From: Limisphaerales bacterium
GTDB taxonomy: Bacteria > Verrucomicrobiota > Verrucomicrobiia > Limisphaerales > UBA1096
Assembly (NCBI GenBank): GCA_004213515.1
Contig: SHAK01000007.1
Coordinates: 1 to 64,000, forward strand
Direction of reading: 5' to 3'
Length of the DNA stretch: 64,000 bases
Both the position numbers and the translations under genes were made by a program. Below, piece by piece: positions 1 to 9,511 of the stretch; the stretch's first letter is position 1; the number at the start of each line of letters is the position of its first letter. The notes beneath the pieces were generated by a model that saw nothing but the letters and a program-made list of their open reading frames with translations, made no database searches and was not told the DNA's origin.

Positions 1-154
1 TTTAGACACTGCTTTTTTAGTTTTAGCCATTATCTTTATTCAATGGTGCGTAGAAAAAAATCCTAGGTTAAGGACAAAAGAGATTATTCTGAAATCCAGA
101 ACAACGAGAAAAAATCTCACAGAATACATTCGAAGTCAATTAAAGCTTAACTAA
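1..154 (+). CDS. C-terminal end of a truncated membrane protein
   Basis: Reading from base 2, an open frame of 50 codons runs in from the window edge and ends at TAA 152-154. The visible part is one hydrophobic stretch (AFLVLAIIFIQW) followed by a Lys/Arg-rich tail, as in the last membrane helix and cytoplasmic tail of a polytopic protein. It converges on the minus-strand FHA gene. The family cannot be named from 50 residues. An open frame of this length in AT-rich DNA with a membrane-then-basic pattern is suggestive, but chance is possible. Confidence 0.45.
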   Translation, partial: LDTAFLVLAIIFIQWCVEKNPRLRTKEIILKSRTTRKNLTEYIRSQLKLN

Positions 155-169
155 TTGTCTTAAACTTTT

Positions 170-198
170 AAAAAAATTAAGAATTATTAAATAATTCT
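170..198 (-). terminator. AT-rich hairpin ending the EPS operon
   Basis: A perfect 9-bp inverted repeat (AGAATTATT / AATAATTCT, 180-198) is followed on the minus strand by seven T (complement of A170-176). It lies just beyond the stop of the FHA gene, where the minus-strand EPS operon should end. The stem is pure A/T apart from one pair, so efficiency is uncertain. Confidence 0.5.
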
Positions 199-205
199 AA
201 TTCGT

Positions 206-598
206 TTACAGTAACCATCCCATAAGAATTATCTGACTTATAATTAAAATCACTAAACCAAGCCAAATATTAAACTCACTGGTTCGGTGGCTCATTTGCT
301 CAATTGGAGCGATCCAAAATCTGAAACCTACTGCACCGAATTGGATTAAATCACCGTTTTTTAGTCGAACAGATTTTGAAGTCTTCAAACTGTTAACGAG
401 TAATGACCCCTCGGACTCATTCTTTACAACAATTCCATTTTCTCCATCTTGCTCTAAAACAATATGAAATGGCCAAACTCCTTTGGCTTCAATTCTATGA
501 TGACAATTTTTGGAGCGGCCAATTTTAAAGGGAAAATCAGATATATTTATATGTTTAGCAAAAGAACTACAATCAATTCGTTCTAAGCGAATATTCAA
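206..598 (-). CDS. Membrane-anchored FHA-domain protein
   Basis: A 130-residue protein with an FHA fold at about residues 5-95 and one C-terminal membrane helix (about 109-130), so the FHA domain probably faces the cytoplasm. The GRS motif at residues 27-29 and the VN and NGD...FG segments (68-88) are typical. The Ser of the usual SxxH phosphothreonine pocket appears replaced by Trp (W42-P-F-H45), so phosphopeptide binding may be altered. The start is TTG at 598, with the TGA stop of the upstream export gene embedded in TTGA, which implies translational coupling. Last gene of the EPS operon; it may read phosphorylation status for the export machine, which is inference. Confidence 0.75.
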   Translation of the reverse strand: MNIRLERIDCSSFAKHINISDFPFKIGRSKNCHHRIEAKGVWPFHIVLEQDGENGIVVKNESEGSLLVNSLKTSKSVRLKNGDLIQFGAVGFRFWIAPIEQMSHRTSEFNIWLGLVILIISQIILMGWLL

Positions 599-1233
599 AA
601 TAACTTTGATTCGACTACGATCCGATCACCAGGATAAATCAATATATCTTTAGTTGGATCCTCTAAGGCAGATTTACAATCTACAATTTGCACCTTGGCA
701 CCACGAAAAACACGAACTTTTCTCTGATCAGCAAAATCCGTAAAATCTCCAGCGGACTGTATTGCTTGTGAAACTGTAATACGTCCAATGTATGGTTGTC
801 TACTTGGCTGACGAACTTCACCACCTACAAAATAAAATCTATCAGCCGTACGAATAGTAACATTAATCGTACGGTAAATTTTCGGCACATACTCTTTTTC
901 AAGAAATTGTTCAAGCGCCCCAATCGTGAGCCCCGCTGCTTTAATTTGCTTATTCAGATAAGGAGGTGTAATTGTGCCATCCTCTCTAATCCGACATGTG
1001 AAAGGAACTGGAACAGTGCTTAAACCACTAAATGAAATAGTAATTGGATTACCTGGTTCTAATAAATCAGAAGAGGGCACTTCTGGAATTATTTGTTCTT
1101 CATCACTACCTTGCACATCCAAGGAATGCTGAGACTGACGAGATGAATTCGCATTGTTGTTTATACATCCAGTTAAATAAAATACTGCGATAAATAGACA
1201 ACACCAATAAACTATTGTTTTTGACCTAAACAT
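595..1233 (-). CDS. Polysaccharide export lipoprotein, Wza/KpsD-like
   Basis: Outer-membrane polysaccharide export protein of the Poly_export/SLBB family, about 212 residues. I chose ATG at 1233 because GAAGG lies five bases upstream and the product then starts with a lipoprotein signal ending LTGC (Cys23); an upstream in-frame start at 1314 would overlap the kinase gene. Residues about 60-135 are the Poly_export domain (EPGNPITISFSG) and about 140-195 an SLBB domain (YFVGGEVRQP). It should form the outer-membrane part of the export channel and dock onto the Wzc-like protein encoded just upstream. It is shorter than E. coli Wza, as is common for single-SLBB members. Confidence 0.88.
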   Translation of the reverse strand: MFRSKTIVYWCCLFIAVFYLTGCINNNANSSRQSQHSLDVQGSDEEQIIPEVPSSDLLEPGNPITISFSGLSTVPVPFTCRIREDGTITPPYLNKQIKAAGLTIGALEQFLEKEYVPKIYRTINVTIRTADRFYFVGGEVRQPSRQPYIGRITVSQAIQSAGDFTDFADQRKVRVFRGAKVQIVDCKSALEDPTKDILIYPGDRIVVESKLF

Positions 1234-1279
1234 CAAATCCTTCACAAGTAACCTAGCCTCATAATTCATTATAATAAAT

Positions 1280-3472
1280 TTAATACTTAGGTTTAACATC
1301 ACTACTGCTATCAACTTCAGTAGTTATTGATTTATCCTTAATTTCTTTATTATCGGATCCAGTACCATCTGATCCCTCTTCATCCTCTCGACTCTTGTAG
1401 TAATTATCATAGTAGTAACCACTGTAATAATAATAATATGAATCCTGTGAGATATTTATATTATTAAGCACAACACCAATCAAATTACCTCCTACTTTAG
1501 TTACCATTTCTTTAGCACGTTGAGTCATCAATTGCGGATACTTTCTATATTGAACTACTAAAACACATAAATCTACAGCGCTAGCCAGAACGGATGCATC
1601 ACTTACTCCCATTATTGGAGGCGCATCAAAAAACACATAGTCATAACGACTTTTCATATCTGCAACAAAATCTTTCATTTTTGCAGAACTAAGAACACCC
1701 ATTGAACTGCTTGGAAGTTTACCACTTGGAATGAAATGTAAATTAGGTATATCCGTAATCTGAACAACTTCTTCCACTGTGTTTTGGCCAAGTAATAAAT
1801 TGGTTAAACCAATATTGTTTGAAACCTTGAAATATCGATGCATTGACGGACGTCGCAAATCCGAATCTATCACTAAAATGCGATCACCCAACTGAGCAAA
1901 AATAACTGCTAAATTAAACATTGTAGTAGTCTTACCTTCCCCAGCACCACCACTTACTACTGTAAAAGTAGTTTGATCTTCGCTTTGACGACCCGCAAAA
2001 AGAATATTTGTTCGAAGTACACGATACGCCTCTGCATGAGGACTTTCTTCCCCTTCATCAACTAGCGAGCCTACATTTTGAGGAATAACCCCTAGTACTG
2101 CAGTGTTAAGAGCACGTTCAACATCATCAATTGTCTTCACACTAGTATCCAAATACTCAATGAAAAACGCTAAACCAACTCCAAGAATCAATCCAACAAT
2201 TACACCAAGTGAAATATTCAAAGCAATATTAGGTCGAACCGGTCTAATAGGGTTATCTGCCTTGTCAATTATCTCAACACTGGATTCTTTTGGCAGATCT
2301 AAATCAACTTCTTCCTGCATAATACGAAACAGGATTGTATCGCGCATTCGCGTTGTATTTGACAATTTCCGTTTAGCATCAAAATACTCTCTACCTTCTT
2401 CCTGTACCTTCGCCTCTTTAGACTTAGCACTATCAACAGCTTTCTGAAGCTCATTTACTTGTGCAAGTGATGATTTAACTCTTAATTCTAACCCAGCAAG
2501 AATACCTTTAATTCGATTCTGAATTTGTCCTTCAAATGTGCTTAAAACTGCTCGCAAACTTTTGATTGTTGGATGACCTTCTCCTAAATCAATACTCTTA
2601 TTTGCCAATGAATTCTGCCCAGTTTGATACTCGCGGACTAGAGCATCTAATTGCGCATCTGGATAAGCCGTCAATATCGAATTACGAAGTTCCTCATCAC
2701 CTTGCTCCTTAAGCCCCTGAAGAAGTGTAGCTTGCTGAGTATAAAGACTTTTAGCTGTAATCAACTCTGACTCATAACGTCTAACTATCTCTGGCTCCAC
2801 TATAGAATAGCTATCTTCTCCAGCAGCATCTGAGATACCCAAAGTAACCCTTAAAGAATCAACCTTTGCCTGCATCAAAGATATCTCATTATTGGTTTTC
2901 TCCATGCGCTCTTTTAATTTATTTATGCCGGCCTCTACCCTTCCCTTCTGTAAATTAGATCTGTATTTCTTATATTCTTCTGCCAAAGCTTGAGCAATTT
3001 CTCGCGCCAAATTCTCGTCACCATCATATGCACGTAACTCAATAATACTTGTATTTCTATATTGGCTAACATCAATAACTTTTTCCAAAAGCTTTCGAGC
3101 ACGCAGTTCGGACAACGACTCTCCACCGTTATCATCCTTCCACTCTTCTCGCAATTCACATGTCTCAACTACTGCATCCAAAACAATTTGCGATTGTATT
3201 TTCTCAAACTCAGTTGAAATAAAATACGGATCGAAGGAACTTTGAGAAGATTGAGCTCCCATTAATGGTGCAATATCTGAAGTATCCTTTTCTACCGCAA
3301 TACGCGAAAGACTCATGTAGGTAGGTGGAATCAAAAATGTTACCACGGTAGTCGTGATAGCAGTCAGGAGAAAGACAAGCAAAATAGTCGCAATCCGTAC
3401 CCTAATAATCCGCCAATAATCAAGAATATGAAGTTTTTCAGAAGATTGTTCTGATCCTGAAGTGTTATCCAT
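1280..3472 (-). CDS. Wzc-type polysaccharide co-polymerase / tyrosine autokinase
   Basis: A 730-residue fusion of a Wzz co-polymerase and a bacterial tyrosine (BY) kinase. Membrane helix 1 is at about 27-49, followed by a long periplasmic coiled-coil region (about 165-390), then a Pro-rich segment and helix 2 (418-440). The cytoplasmic kinase has Walker A GGAGEGKTTT (508-517), Walker A-prime VIDSDLRR (534-541) and Walker B YVFFDAPP (612-619). The tail holds ten tyrosines between 679 and 692, the expected autophosphorylation cluster. It should control chain length and export with the Wza-like lipoprotein that follows. A terminator-like hairpin lies between it and the barrel gene, so it probably has its own promoter or depends on read-through. 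Confidence 0.95.
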   Translation of the reverse strand: MDNTSGSEQSSEKLHILDYWRIIRVRIATILLVFLLTAITTTVVTFLIPPTYMSLSRIAVEKDTSDIAPLMGAQSSQSSFDPYFISTEFEKIQSQIVLDAVVETCELREEWKDDNGGESLSELRARKLLEKVIDVSQYRNTSIIELRAYDGDENLAREIAQALAEEYKKYRSNLQKGRVEAGINKLKERMEKTNNEISLMQAKVDSLRVTLGISDAAGEDSYSIVEPEIVRRYESELITAKSLYTQQATLLQGLKEQGDEELRNSILTAYPDAQLDALVREYQTGQNSLANKSIDLGEGHPTIKSLRAVLSTFEGQIQNRIKGILAGLELRVKSSLAQVNELQKAVDSAKSKEAKVQEEGREYFDAKRKLSNTTRMRDTILFRIMQEEVDLDLPKESSVEIIDKADNPIRPVRPNIALNISLGVIVGLILGVGLAFFIEYLDTSVKTIDDVERALNTAVLGVIPQNVGSLVDEGEESPHAEAYRVLRTNILFAGRQSEDQTTFTVVSGGAGEGKTTTMFNLAVIFAQLGDRILVIDSDLRRPSMHRYFKVSNNIGLTNLLLGQNTVEEVVQITDIPNLHFIPSGKLPSSSMGVLSSAKMKDFVADMKSRYDYVFFDAPPIMGVSDASVLASAVDLCVLVVQYRKYPQLMTQRAKEMVTKVGGNLIGVVLNNINISQDSYYYYYSGYYYDNYYKSREDEEGSDGTGSDNKEIKDKSITTEVDSSSDVKPKY

Positions 3473-3485
3473 TTATATTAAGTCG

Positions 3486-3522
3486 AAAAAAAGGGAGGCC
3501 AGATTATCTTCTCTGACCTCCC
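3486..3522 (-). terminator. Intrinsic terminator after the outer-membrane barrel gene
   Basis: On the minus strand GGGAGGTCAGA pairs with TCTGGCCTCCC (11 bp, one T-G wobble, 8-base loop) and is followed by seven T. It lies 22 bases after the barrel stop and 14 bases before the kinase ATG, so it ends the barrel transcript or attenuates the downstream EPS genes. Confidence 0.85.
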
Positions 3523-3543
3523 ATAAAAGATTTTTAAAAAAGA

Positions 3544-4770
3544 TTAATACCTAGCGCCAATTCCAAAAGACAGGTAATTACGATCAAAACTGCGATCTCC
3601 ATAAACCCTAACATCGGATTCAAGCTCATCGTAGTTATATGAAATTTCCGCCCATAAACTTTCAGATATATTATAAGAAAGCCCCAATCCAAAGAGGTTT
3701 AATTCCTCATCTTTACCATCAATTCCGTTGCCACCTCCATTAAGCTCACTGGTCTGGAAACGGCCAGTTACTGTTCCATATAAATCTGGACTTAAATCCG
3801 TGAAGCGATGCGTCAATTGAGCATAAATTGCAGTTGTCTCTTGATCAGCTGCTCGAAGATCAGTAGCTGTTCGTAACATCATTACTCCCCCTACAATACT
3901 GCTATCCTCTGCGTACGACCAAGTAAACCGAACATCGGCATATGGGCTGCTAGGATCATCATCTGTAACAACGTCAGGCATGCGGTCGGCATTATCAAAG
4001 TCTGCAGTTTGAATACCTACTAAAGCCTCCACAGCTAATTGTGAATTCACATTACGATTTAAACCTAAGTAAGCAAAATGCGAATCGTTGTCTCGAGCAT
4101 CAGGGTCAAAAGAAAGTAAACCTTCCCGTGATACTTCAGGCCCGTCAAAATCACTAGCAGCAAACTTATAACCCAAAACCAATTCTGTCTGTTCGTCCAA
4201 ATAATAAAAACCGTCCACATTGAACGAGTTAACTTGACGATCTAGCAAACTTGAAAAAGTGCTATCATCATAATCAAAAATTGAATTACCGTAACCTACC
4301 TCAACTCCTGTTTTTCCTGACAAAATTCGTTTGTAACCCGCTTGAAAAGTGTTTCTAGTATTATCCCCTTCAAGTCTCAAAGGTGTTCCGCCATCAAGAA
4401 GAGCAGGCTCCTGAGCAACAACATAGGATTCTGATAAAGACAAACGTGACGTGTCAGTAAAAGCCTTATCTAAACTAAGCCCTAACTCATGACCATGATC
4501 CTGATCATCGGTAGGCCTGTCATCATACCAACGAAGCCCATAAGCATATCCCGCACTAATATCTAGATCTGTGCCGTTACCGTAGTTTAAGCTTAATGCA
4601 GGACTAAACTCGATACCGCCACTTTCTATCTCATTAGAAGGAGCTGTTGTGACGTTGTCGTCGTAAAAACCTTTAAGTGTTGCGCTGACTTCCCAAATCT
4701 TACCATCGGCAGCCTGCGATCCCACGACAGCTAGAGCAGCCGCGCTAAGGGTAATGACTCTTTTTTTCAT
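3544..4770 (-). CDS. Outer-membrane beta-barrel protein of the EPS locus
   Basis: A 408-residue protein with a Sec signal peptide (about 1-20, ending SQAAD) and alternating polar/aromatic strands throughout. It ends in YLSFGIGARY, a C-terminal aromatic residue as needed for BAM-dependent insertion. Such barrels sit next to Wza/Wzc genes in many EPS loci (BBP2-type outer-membrane beta-barrel families), where they are thought to help pass the polymer through the outer membrane. The ATG at 4770 follows a good promoter with a TTGACA -35 box and a structured leader; no clear Shine-Dalgarno is visible. Substrate and exact role are not determined. Confidence 0.8.
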   Translation of the reverse strand: MKKRVITLSAAALAVVGSQAADGKIWEVSATLKGFYDDNVTTAPSNEIESGGIEFSPALSLNYGNGTDLDISAGYAYGLRWYDDRPTDDQDHGHELGLSLDKAFTDTSRLSLSESYVVAQEPALLDGGTPLRLEGDNTRNTFQAGYKRILSGKTGVEVGYGNSIFDYDDSTFSSLLDRQVNSFNVDGFYYLDEQTELVLGYKFAASDFDGPEVSREGLLSFDPDARDNDSHFAYLGLNRNVNSQLAVEALVGIQTADFDNADRMPDVVTDDDPSSPYADVRFTWSYAEDSSIVGGVMMLRTATDLRAADQETTAIYAQLTHRFTDLSPDLYGTVTGRFQTSELNGGGNGIDGKDEELNLFGLGLSYNISESLWAEISYNYDELESDVRVYGDRSFDRNYLSFGIGARY

Positions 4771-4795
4771 ATGCTGATTATTCTGAAGCCATCAA

Positions 4796-4818
4796 AGCGC
4801 CGGCATCTTGTCGGCACT
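4796..4818 (-). other. Leader hairpin upstream of the barrel gene
   Basis: AGTGCCG pairs with CGGCGCT (7 bp, one G-U pair, 9-base loop) on the minus strand, 26 bases before the start codon. It is not followed by a T tract, so it is not a terminator; mRNA stability or translation control are possible. I do not recognise a known riboswitch. Confidence 0.35.
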
Positions 4819-4830
4819 TGAAGGAAGTCC

Positions 4831-4859
4831 ATTCTTTGTATGATTATCAAAACTGTCAA
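4831..4859 (-). promoter_or_regulatory. Sigma-70-like promoter of the barrel gene
   Basis: On the minus strand a perfect TTGACA (4854-4859) is spaced 17 bases from AAGAAT (4831-4836, four of six -10 matches). Transcription would start near 4824, leaving a leader of about 55 bases before the ATG at 4770. Confidence 0.5.
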
Positions 4860-4919
4860 CCTCAATTAGCAGTTTTTAGAGTATTTTTAATTTTACCATA
4901 ATTACGTTATTAAGGTATA

Positions 4920-6836
4920 TTATTTTGTTGAATTAGAAACATCAAAAAGCATCCATTGTCTTGGAGAAAACGCATCTTCGACCCCTAGCAAGGGGAAACC
5001 ATCCGGTAAATATTTGTTTAATTGAATTGCTAGAACAAATCGCTCCCAATTTGATGTATTGGGAGCAAAAACTCTACTAACGTATCGCTGATCTGTCGTC
5101 ATCTCGGTAAAATACAAAGCCTTTACAGGCCTGAACTCATCATTTATTTGGTAAAAATCCGGCTGAACCCTTCTTGTAATCCATATACTGTCTTGATTTC
5201 CATACCAAGCCAAAGCCCAGGGCAAATCACTCATAAACAAATTATCAGACTTTAATTCTTCAAGGCCATGTTCTTTAGGAATCGATTTTAGATATTGGAT
5301 ACGTGCTGGATGATAAGGCGGATCAGCAACTGGGTATGGCTTAGGCAATAAAAAACTAAGAAGTAATGGAAGCGAAGATGATAAAACTATAAGACTACAG
5401 CCAGCAAAACGCATTTCTGGTAAATTAACTTTCCATTGATCTAAAAGTGAAAAAAACAAACCCGCTCCAAATAAAAAAGAAACTGGACCTAATATGACAA
5501 TTAAATTATCGCCGCTCAAGTTGGGTGATAATTCAGCCAAACCAACTTTACCTAGTGGACGACGAATTAGTTCAGTTAAAGTGCTTTCAGCATCGGAAAG
5601 ATGAGTTCTACCAAGCGCTTGTCCAATCGCTAGTATAACCAAGCTTAAAAGAAGAAAAACTCTTAGACGATGTAATCTGGGATTACGAAATGGAACCACT
5701 AAACCAATCAGACATATTACTGCAAACCATCCGCCTGAAAACACAGGTAAATCAGTTAGCAATAACTGCCTTAAATTACGACTTAGTTTATCCGCAATAG
5801 ACCAAAATCCAACCCTATCAGCGACGCTTTGATTGGGTACATTGTCCCCATTCGATCGAGCATCTTCTAATTCGTTAAGATCAAAAAACAATGTTCTTTC
5901 AATGGTATCCTCAGGAAATTCATAAGTCTGTGCGTACATCGCCAAACTAGAAGTTCCAAACGCATTTCCGCTAAGATAAATATTCCGCCCAATCCAAGGT
6001 AAGATAACTATTAAAAAAGCTAAAAACGCAAAAATGATGGCACGCCACCGAAAACTACCTCCAAACCAAACAATAAATACCGCTATTGGTATTATTAGTA
6101 AGCCAAAACCATAACGTGTCATACAGCCCAACCCAACTAAGACACCTATCCAACAAGACATGCAAAAAAAACGACCGGAAAATTTCGCTTTTGCATCCTT
6201 AATTAATTGAGAACCGGCCTTCTCTTCAAAACGAACTAACGCTTTTATCAACGCTAAAAAAATAACCAACAAAAACATGGTCGAAAGGCCCGAAGCGGAA
6301 AATTGCCAGTATAGTTCAGACCCTATGAAAACAAGTGACGAACACCAAGCTACAAGACTATCAAACAATTGCTTCCCTAAACGAAATAACTGCAGCAAAG
6401 CTAAAAAAAACAAAATCTGATTTAAAAGATGAATTAATATTTCGGGTTGATACCTTTGAGACTCAGTGTCATTCAAATCAATTTCAAATTCAAAAGGCAT
6501 TAACTTCATCCAACCTGCAAGAAGTAATGGGTATAAAGGCGGGTGAGTAATATCCGGAAAAGATGCCTTTAATTCCTTCTCGTTTACATTTCCGGCCTGA
6601 CGTATCATGTCAATCGCAACAGGCCTGATGAATTGAGTTTTAAAACCTTCTCCATTGGCAATATTACGAGCAATTTGAGCTGAATCCATGGCCTCTGGCG
6701 CAGTAAGATTTCGAGTAAAATTTATGTTATAAACTAAAGAAACAGCAACTAACATAAGAAGTAAAACAGCACTTCTTATTATCTTGGCTCCTTTACCCTC
6801 TTCAATACTGTTAATGTATTCCTGAAATTTAAACAT
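4920..6836 (-). CDS. Polytopic glycosyltransferase, GT39/ArnT-like
   Basis: A 638-residue integral membrane protein with about ten helices starting at residue 21 (VLLLMLVAVSLVYNI). The first periplasmic loop has the DSAQIARNIANGEGF pattern typical of dolichyl/undecaprenyl-phosphate-sugar glycosyltransferases (GT39, PMT/ArnT-like), where an acidic residue early in loop 1 is catalytic. The C-terminal third is a soluble periplasmic domain. It probably transfers a lipid-linked sugar to a glycan or protein outside the cytoplasm. It follows the sigma-54 activator gene by 57 bases, with AAGGAG-like sequence in the gap, and precedes the EPS genes. Donor and acceptor are unknown. Confidence 0.75.
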   Translation of the reverse strand: MFKFQEYINSIEEGKGAKIIRSAVLLLMLVAVSLVYNINFTRNLTAPEAMDSAQIARNIANGEGFKTQFIRPVAIDMIRQAGNVNEKELKASFPDITHPPLYPLLLAGWMKLMPFEFEIDLNDTESQRYQPEILIHLLNQILFFLALLQLFRLGKQLFDSLVAWCSSLVFIGSELYWQFSASGLSTMFLLVIFLALIKALVRFEEKAGSQLIKDAKAKFSGRFFCMSCWIGVLVGLGCMTRYGFGLLIIPIAVFIVWFGGSFRWRAIIFAFLAFLIVILPWIGRNIYLSGNAFGTSSLAMYAQTYEFPEDTIERTLFFDLNELEDARSNGDNVPNQSVADRVGFWSIADKLSRNLRQLLLTDLPVFSGGWFAVICLIGLVVPFRNPRLHRLRVFLLLSLVILAIGQALGRTHLSDAESTLTELIRRPLGKVGLAELSPNLSGDNLIVILGPVSFLFGAGLFFSLLDQWKVNLPEMRFAGCSLIVLSSSLPLLLSFLLPKPYPVADPPYHPARIQYLKSIPKEHGLEELKSDNLFMSDLPWALAWYGNQDSIWITRRVQPDFYQINDEFRPVKALYFTEMTTDQRYVSRVFAPNTSNWERFVLAIQLNKYLPDGFPLLGVEDAFSPRQWMLFDVSNSTK

Positions 6837-6893
6837 TTTCTTTGAAGAGATACTTAGCTAATCGATTTTGAATAATTAGTCTAGTCTCCTTTT

Positions 6894-8267
6894 TTAAATA
6901 CCCTCTAAACCATAACGGTGCAATTTACGATGTAATGTCCGCCTACTAATACCTACTTTTTTTGCAGCCGCTGTCCTATTACCACGGCACTCTTTAATAG
7001 TTCGAACGATGAGTTGTTTCTCAGCTTCCTCGAGTGTTACCCCTTTCTCAATAATAGGATTATTCAATTGAACTTCATTTTGAATAACACCACGACTCTG
7101 AACCGAGTGCGGTAAATCCGTTAACTGAATCATTTCACTCTTAGATAAAACCACAGCATGCTCTACAGCCGTTCTTAACTCACGAACATTACCTGGCCAA
7201 TTGTAACGGATCATTGCCTCAAGTGCTTCAGCAGTGAAATCCGTAATCGCTTTAGTATTCTCGATAGCAAACTCACTTAAAAAATTTAATGCCAACAGAG
7301 GAACGTCATTCAAACGATCACGCAAAGGAGGAGCCCATAACTCGACAACATTTAACCTAAAATACAAATCCTCCCTAAACTCCCCTATTCCTACTAATTT
7401 CTTAAGATTTTTGTTCGTTGCCGCTACAACTCGAACATCAGCCGAAAGAGTCTTATTTCCTCCCACACGCTCAAAACTCCTCTCACCCAAAAAACGAAGC
7501 AGCTTTACTTGAGTAGTTTCGTCAACTTCGCCAATTTCATCGAGAAACAAGGTTCCACCTTCTGCCTGCTCAAATCGGCCGATTCGCCTTTCATGCGCTC
7601 CGGTAAAGGCACCTTTTTCATGTCCAAATAATTCACTTTCAAGCAGTGTTGGCGATAATGCAGCACAATGAACAGTAACCATAGGCTTTACATAACGAGG
7701 ACTTAGCTGATGAATAGCCTTTGCTAATAGCTCCTTACCAGTACCACTTTCTCCCTGAATTAAAACTGTAGCTCTAGCTGGTGCCACCTGCCTCACAATA
7801 TCCATTACTCGCTGCATCGGCTCAGATTCACCAATGATATTTTCAAGTCCAAATTTTTTATTAAGCTGTTGTTTTAATGTTTGATTTTCGCTTTCAAGGC
7901 TACGAAGCCTCAATGCTCGAGCAATACGTGTCTCAAGCTCGTCAATCTGCATTCTACCTTTCGCAAGATAATCATCCGCACCATGCTTTAGAGCTTCAAC
8001 CGCCAACTCTTCTGATCCATAAGCAGTCATCAGGATACAAATCGGCTGTTTAGGTAAAGTCTTAGCTCTTCCAATCAGTTTCATTCCATCCTCGTTATTC
8101 GGCAATCGAAAGTCAGTGAGCAAAACATCAAAAGTCTCCGATTCTAGCAACTCTATAGCAGAAGCAGAATCCTCAGCCACATACACTTCATAGCGGTCTT
8201 CCAAGGCCGAACGTAAACCATCACGTGTTGGCTTTTCATCATCAACTATAAGTAAATTCGGATTCAT
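6894..8267 (-). CDS. NtrC-family sigma-54 response regulator
   Basis: A 457-residue enhancer-binding protein. Receiver domain 1-120 has acidic pocket D10-D11, phosphoacceptor D52 (LLTDFRLP), T81 and K103. The central AAA+ domain has Walker A GESGTGKE (172-179), the sigma-54 contact loop GAFTGA (219-224) and Walker B LFLDEIGE (240-247). The C-terminus is a Fis-type helix-turn-helix ([20 protein letters not shown]). It is translationally coupled to the histidine kinase (ATGA overlap). One sigma-54 promoter is visible in the window, ahead of the charged secreted protein at 34235, which makes that gene a possible but unproven target. Confidence 0.95.
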   Translation of the reverse strand: MNPNLLIVDDEKPTRDGLRSALEDRYEVYVAEDSASAIELLESETFDVLLTDFRLPNNEDGMKLIGRAKTLPKQPICILMTAYGSEELAVEALKHGADDYLAKGRMQIDELETRIARALRLRSLESENQTLKQQLNKKFGLENIIGESEPMQRVMDIVRQVAPARATVLIQGESGTGKELLAKAIHQLSPRYVKPMVTVHCAALSPTLLESELFGHEKGAFTGAHERRIGRFEQAEGGTLFLDEIGEVDETTQVKLLRFLGERSFERVGGNKTLSADVRVVAATNKNLKKLVGIGEFREDLYFRLNVVELWAPPLRDRLNDVPLLALNFLSEFAIENTKAITDFTAEALEAMIRYNWPGNVRELRTAVEHAVVLSKSEMIQLTDLPHSVQSRGVIQNEVQLNNPIIEKGVTLEEAEKQLIVRTIKECRGNRTAAAKKVGISRRTLHRKLHRYGLEGI

Positions 8268-9511
8268 TCCTTACTTAAATCTTCCTCTAGCAAACGAGGT
8301 AGTCTTTCCTCTTTTGGTAACCAAATTTGAAAAGTTACACCTTTTTCCCCATGACTAGTTAATTCCAGACGACCGTCATGGTCACGGACAATCCGCTGTA
8401 CTATCATCAAACCAAGACCTGATCCTTTTTCTTTCGTAGTGTAATAAGGTTCAAATATTTGCTTAATCTGCTCTTGTGGAATCCCACAACCTGTATCTGT
8501 TAAACTAACCCAAACCCCATCGTCAGTCTCCCCTGTTTTAATCATTAACTCGCCGCCAGTCGACATAGCTTGCATTGAGTTTTTTATTAAGTTGATAAGA
8601 GATTGTTTTATCTGCGATATATCAAAGAATGCTGAGGGTAAATCTTTAGCCAAATCGAACTTTAATGATTGGCCTCTGTTATCAAATTCTGGACGTAAAA
8701 GCTCCACCGTTTCCTCGATGATGTCATTTAGTGAATTCTTTTTTAAATTCGGTCTAGTAGGGCGGATCGTCTGTAAAAATTGTGATATAATATAATCTAA
8801 ACGACCAACCTCTCCCTTTGCTACACTTATATATTTTTCAAGTTTAGTAACAACATCGCTTATATCATCGAGCTGATTATAAACGTCCTGCTTAACTATT
8901 CCGGAAGGATTCCGTAGTTTCCGTATCTCTCTCTCAATTAACTGGAGATGAATACTTAAAGCATTAAGCGGATTCCCCAATTCATGAGCAACACTTGCTG
9001 CCAAAAGTGTTAATGCCTGAATACGCTCACTCTCAATGACATCGTAAGTTTGTTCGCGAACTTCCGTGGCATCATTTAGAATCAGAGCCATTCCGGTATT
9101 ACCCTCTCCTTGTCCATCAAGTGGAGCTGCGTATAACCTAATAAACCTCGGCTTTGGATAATTTAAATCGAACTCTCTTCGCACGAACCCTTGTCCACCT
9201 TCCCTGTCCATAGACTGCAAAAATTCCCAATCTAAATCTGGTAATAAACGTGCAACTGACTTTCCCATAAGCTTCTCTTCATCATAACCAATTAGCTGAG
9301 TCACAGCATTGTTTAAATATATAATATTACCGTCTGAGTTGGCCACTAACACACCATCTTCAATTGTGTTAAAAAGCGTTTCGAGAAATGACCTCTCTCG
9401 TACCAAGCGCTCAACAAACGACTGCAAATCTTGAGGATTGAGTACGTCAATGCGCCCTAGAACTTTTTCAACAAAACTGGATTTTGTAGGCGGCATGCGA
9501 CTTAGAGCCAC
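8264..9511 (-). CDS. PAS-domain sensor histidine kinase, NtrB-like
   Basis: A 415-residue soluble kinase without membrane helices: PAS domain at about 42-150 (LFNTIEDGVLVANSDGN), H-box SVAHELGNPLNAL with His176, N-box NLIKNSMQAM, and G boxes DTGCGIP and GSGLGLMIV. It should autophosphorylate and pass phosphate to D52 of the NtrC-type regulator that follows with a 4-base overlap. The GTG start at 9511 overlaps the end of corA by 10 bases; an alternative ATG at 9496 would remove the overlap. Cytoplasmic PAS sensing points to an internal signal. Its ligand is unknown. Confidence 0.93.
   Translation of the reverse strand: MALSRMPPTKSSFVEKVLGRIDVLNPQDLQSFVERLVRERSFLETLFNTIEDGVLVANSDGNIIYLNNAVTQLIGYDEEKLMGKSVARLLPDLDWEFLQSMDREGGQGFVRREFDLNYPKPRFIRLYAAPLDGQGEGNTGMALILNDATEVREQTYDVIESERIQALTLLAASVAHELGNPLNALSIHLQLIEREIRKLRNPSGIVKQDVYNQLDDISDVVTKLEKYISVAKGEVGRLDYIISQFLQTIRPTRPNLKKNSLNDIIEETVELLRPEFDNRGQSLKFDLAKDLPSAFFDISQIKQSLINLIKNSMQAMSTGGELMIKTGETDDGVWVSLTDTGCGIPQEQIKQIFEPYYTTKEKGSGLGLMIVQRIVRDHDGRLELTSHGEKGVTFQIWLPKEERLPRLLEEDLSKE

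Noticed and set aside
796..1023. 75-codon plus-strand ORF inside the export lipoprotein gene
   Set aside because: It lies wholly antisense within a well-supported gene and has no recognisable features, like many other antisense ORFs here.
4771..4870. Riboswitch in the leader of the EPS barrel gene
   Set aside because: The hairpin is present, but the conserved cores of c-di-GMP or other known riboswitches are not visible.
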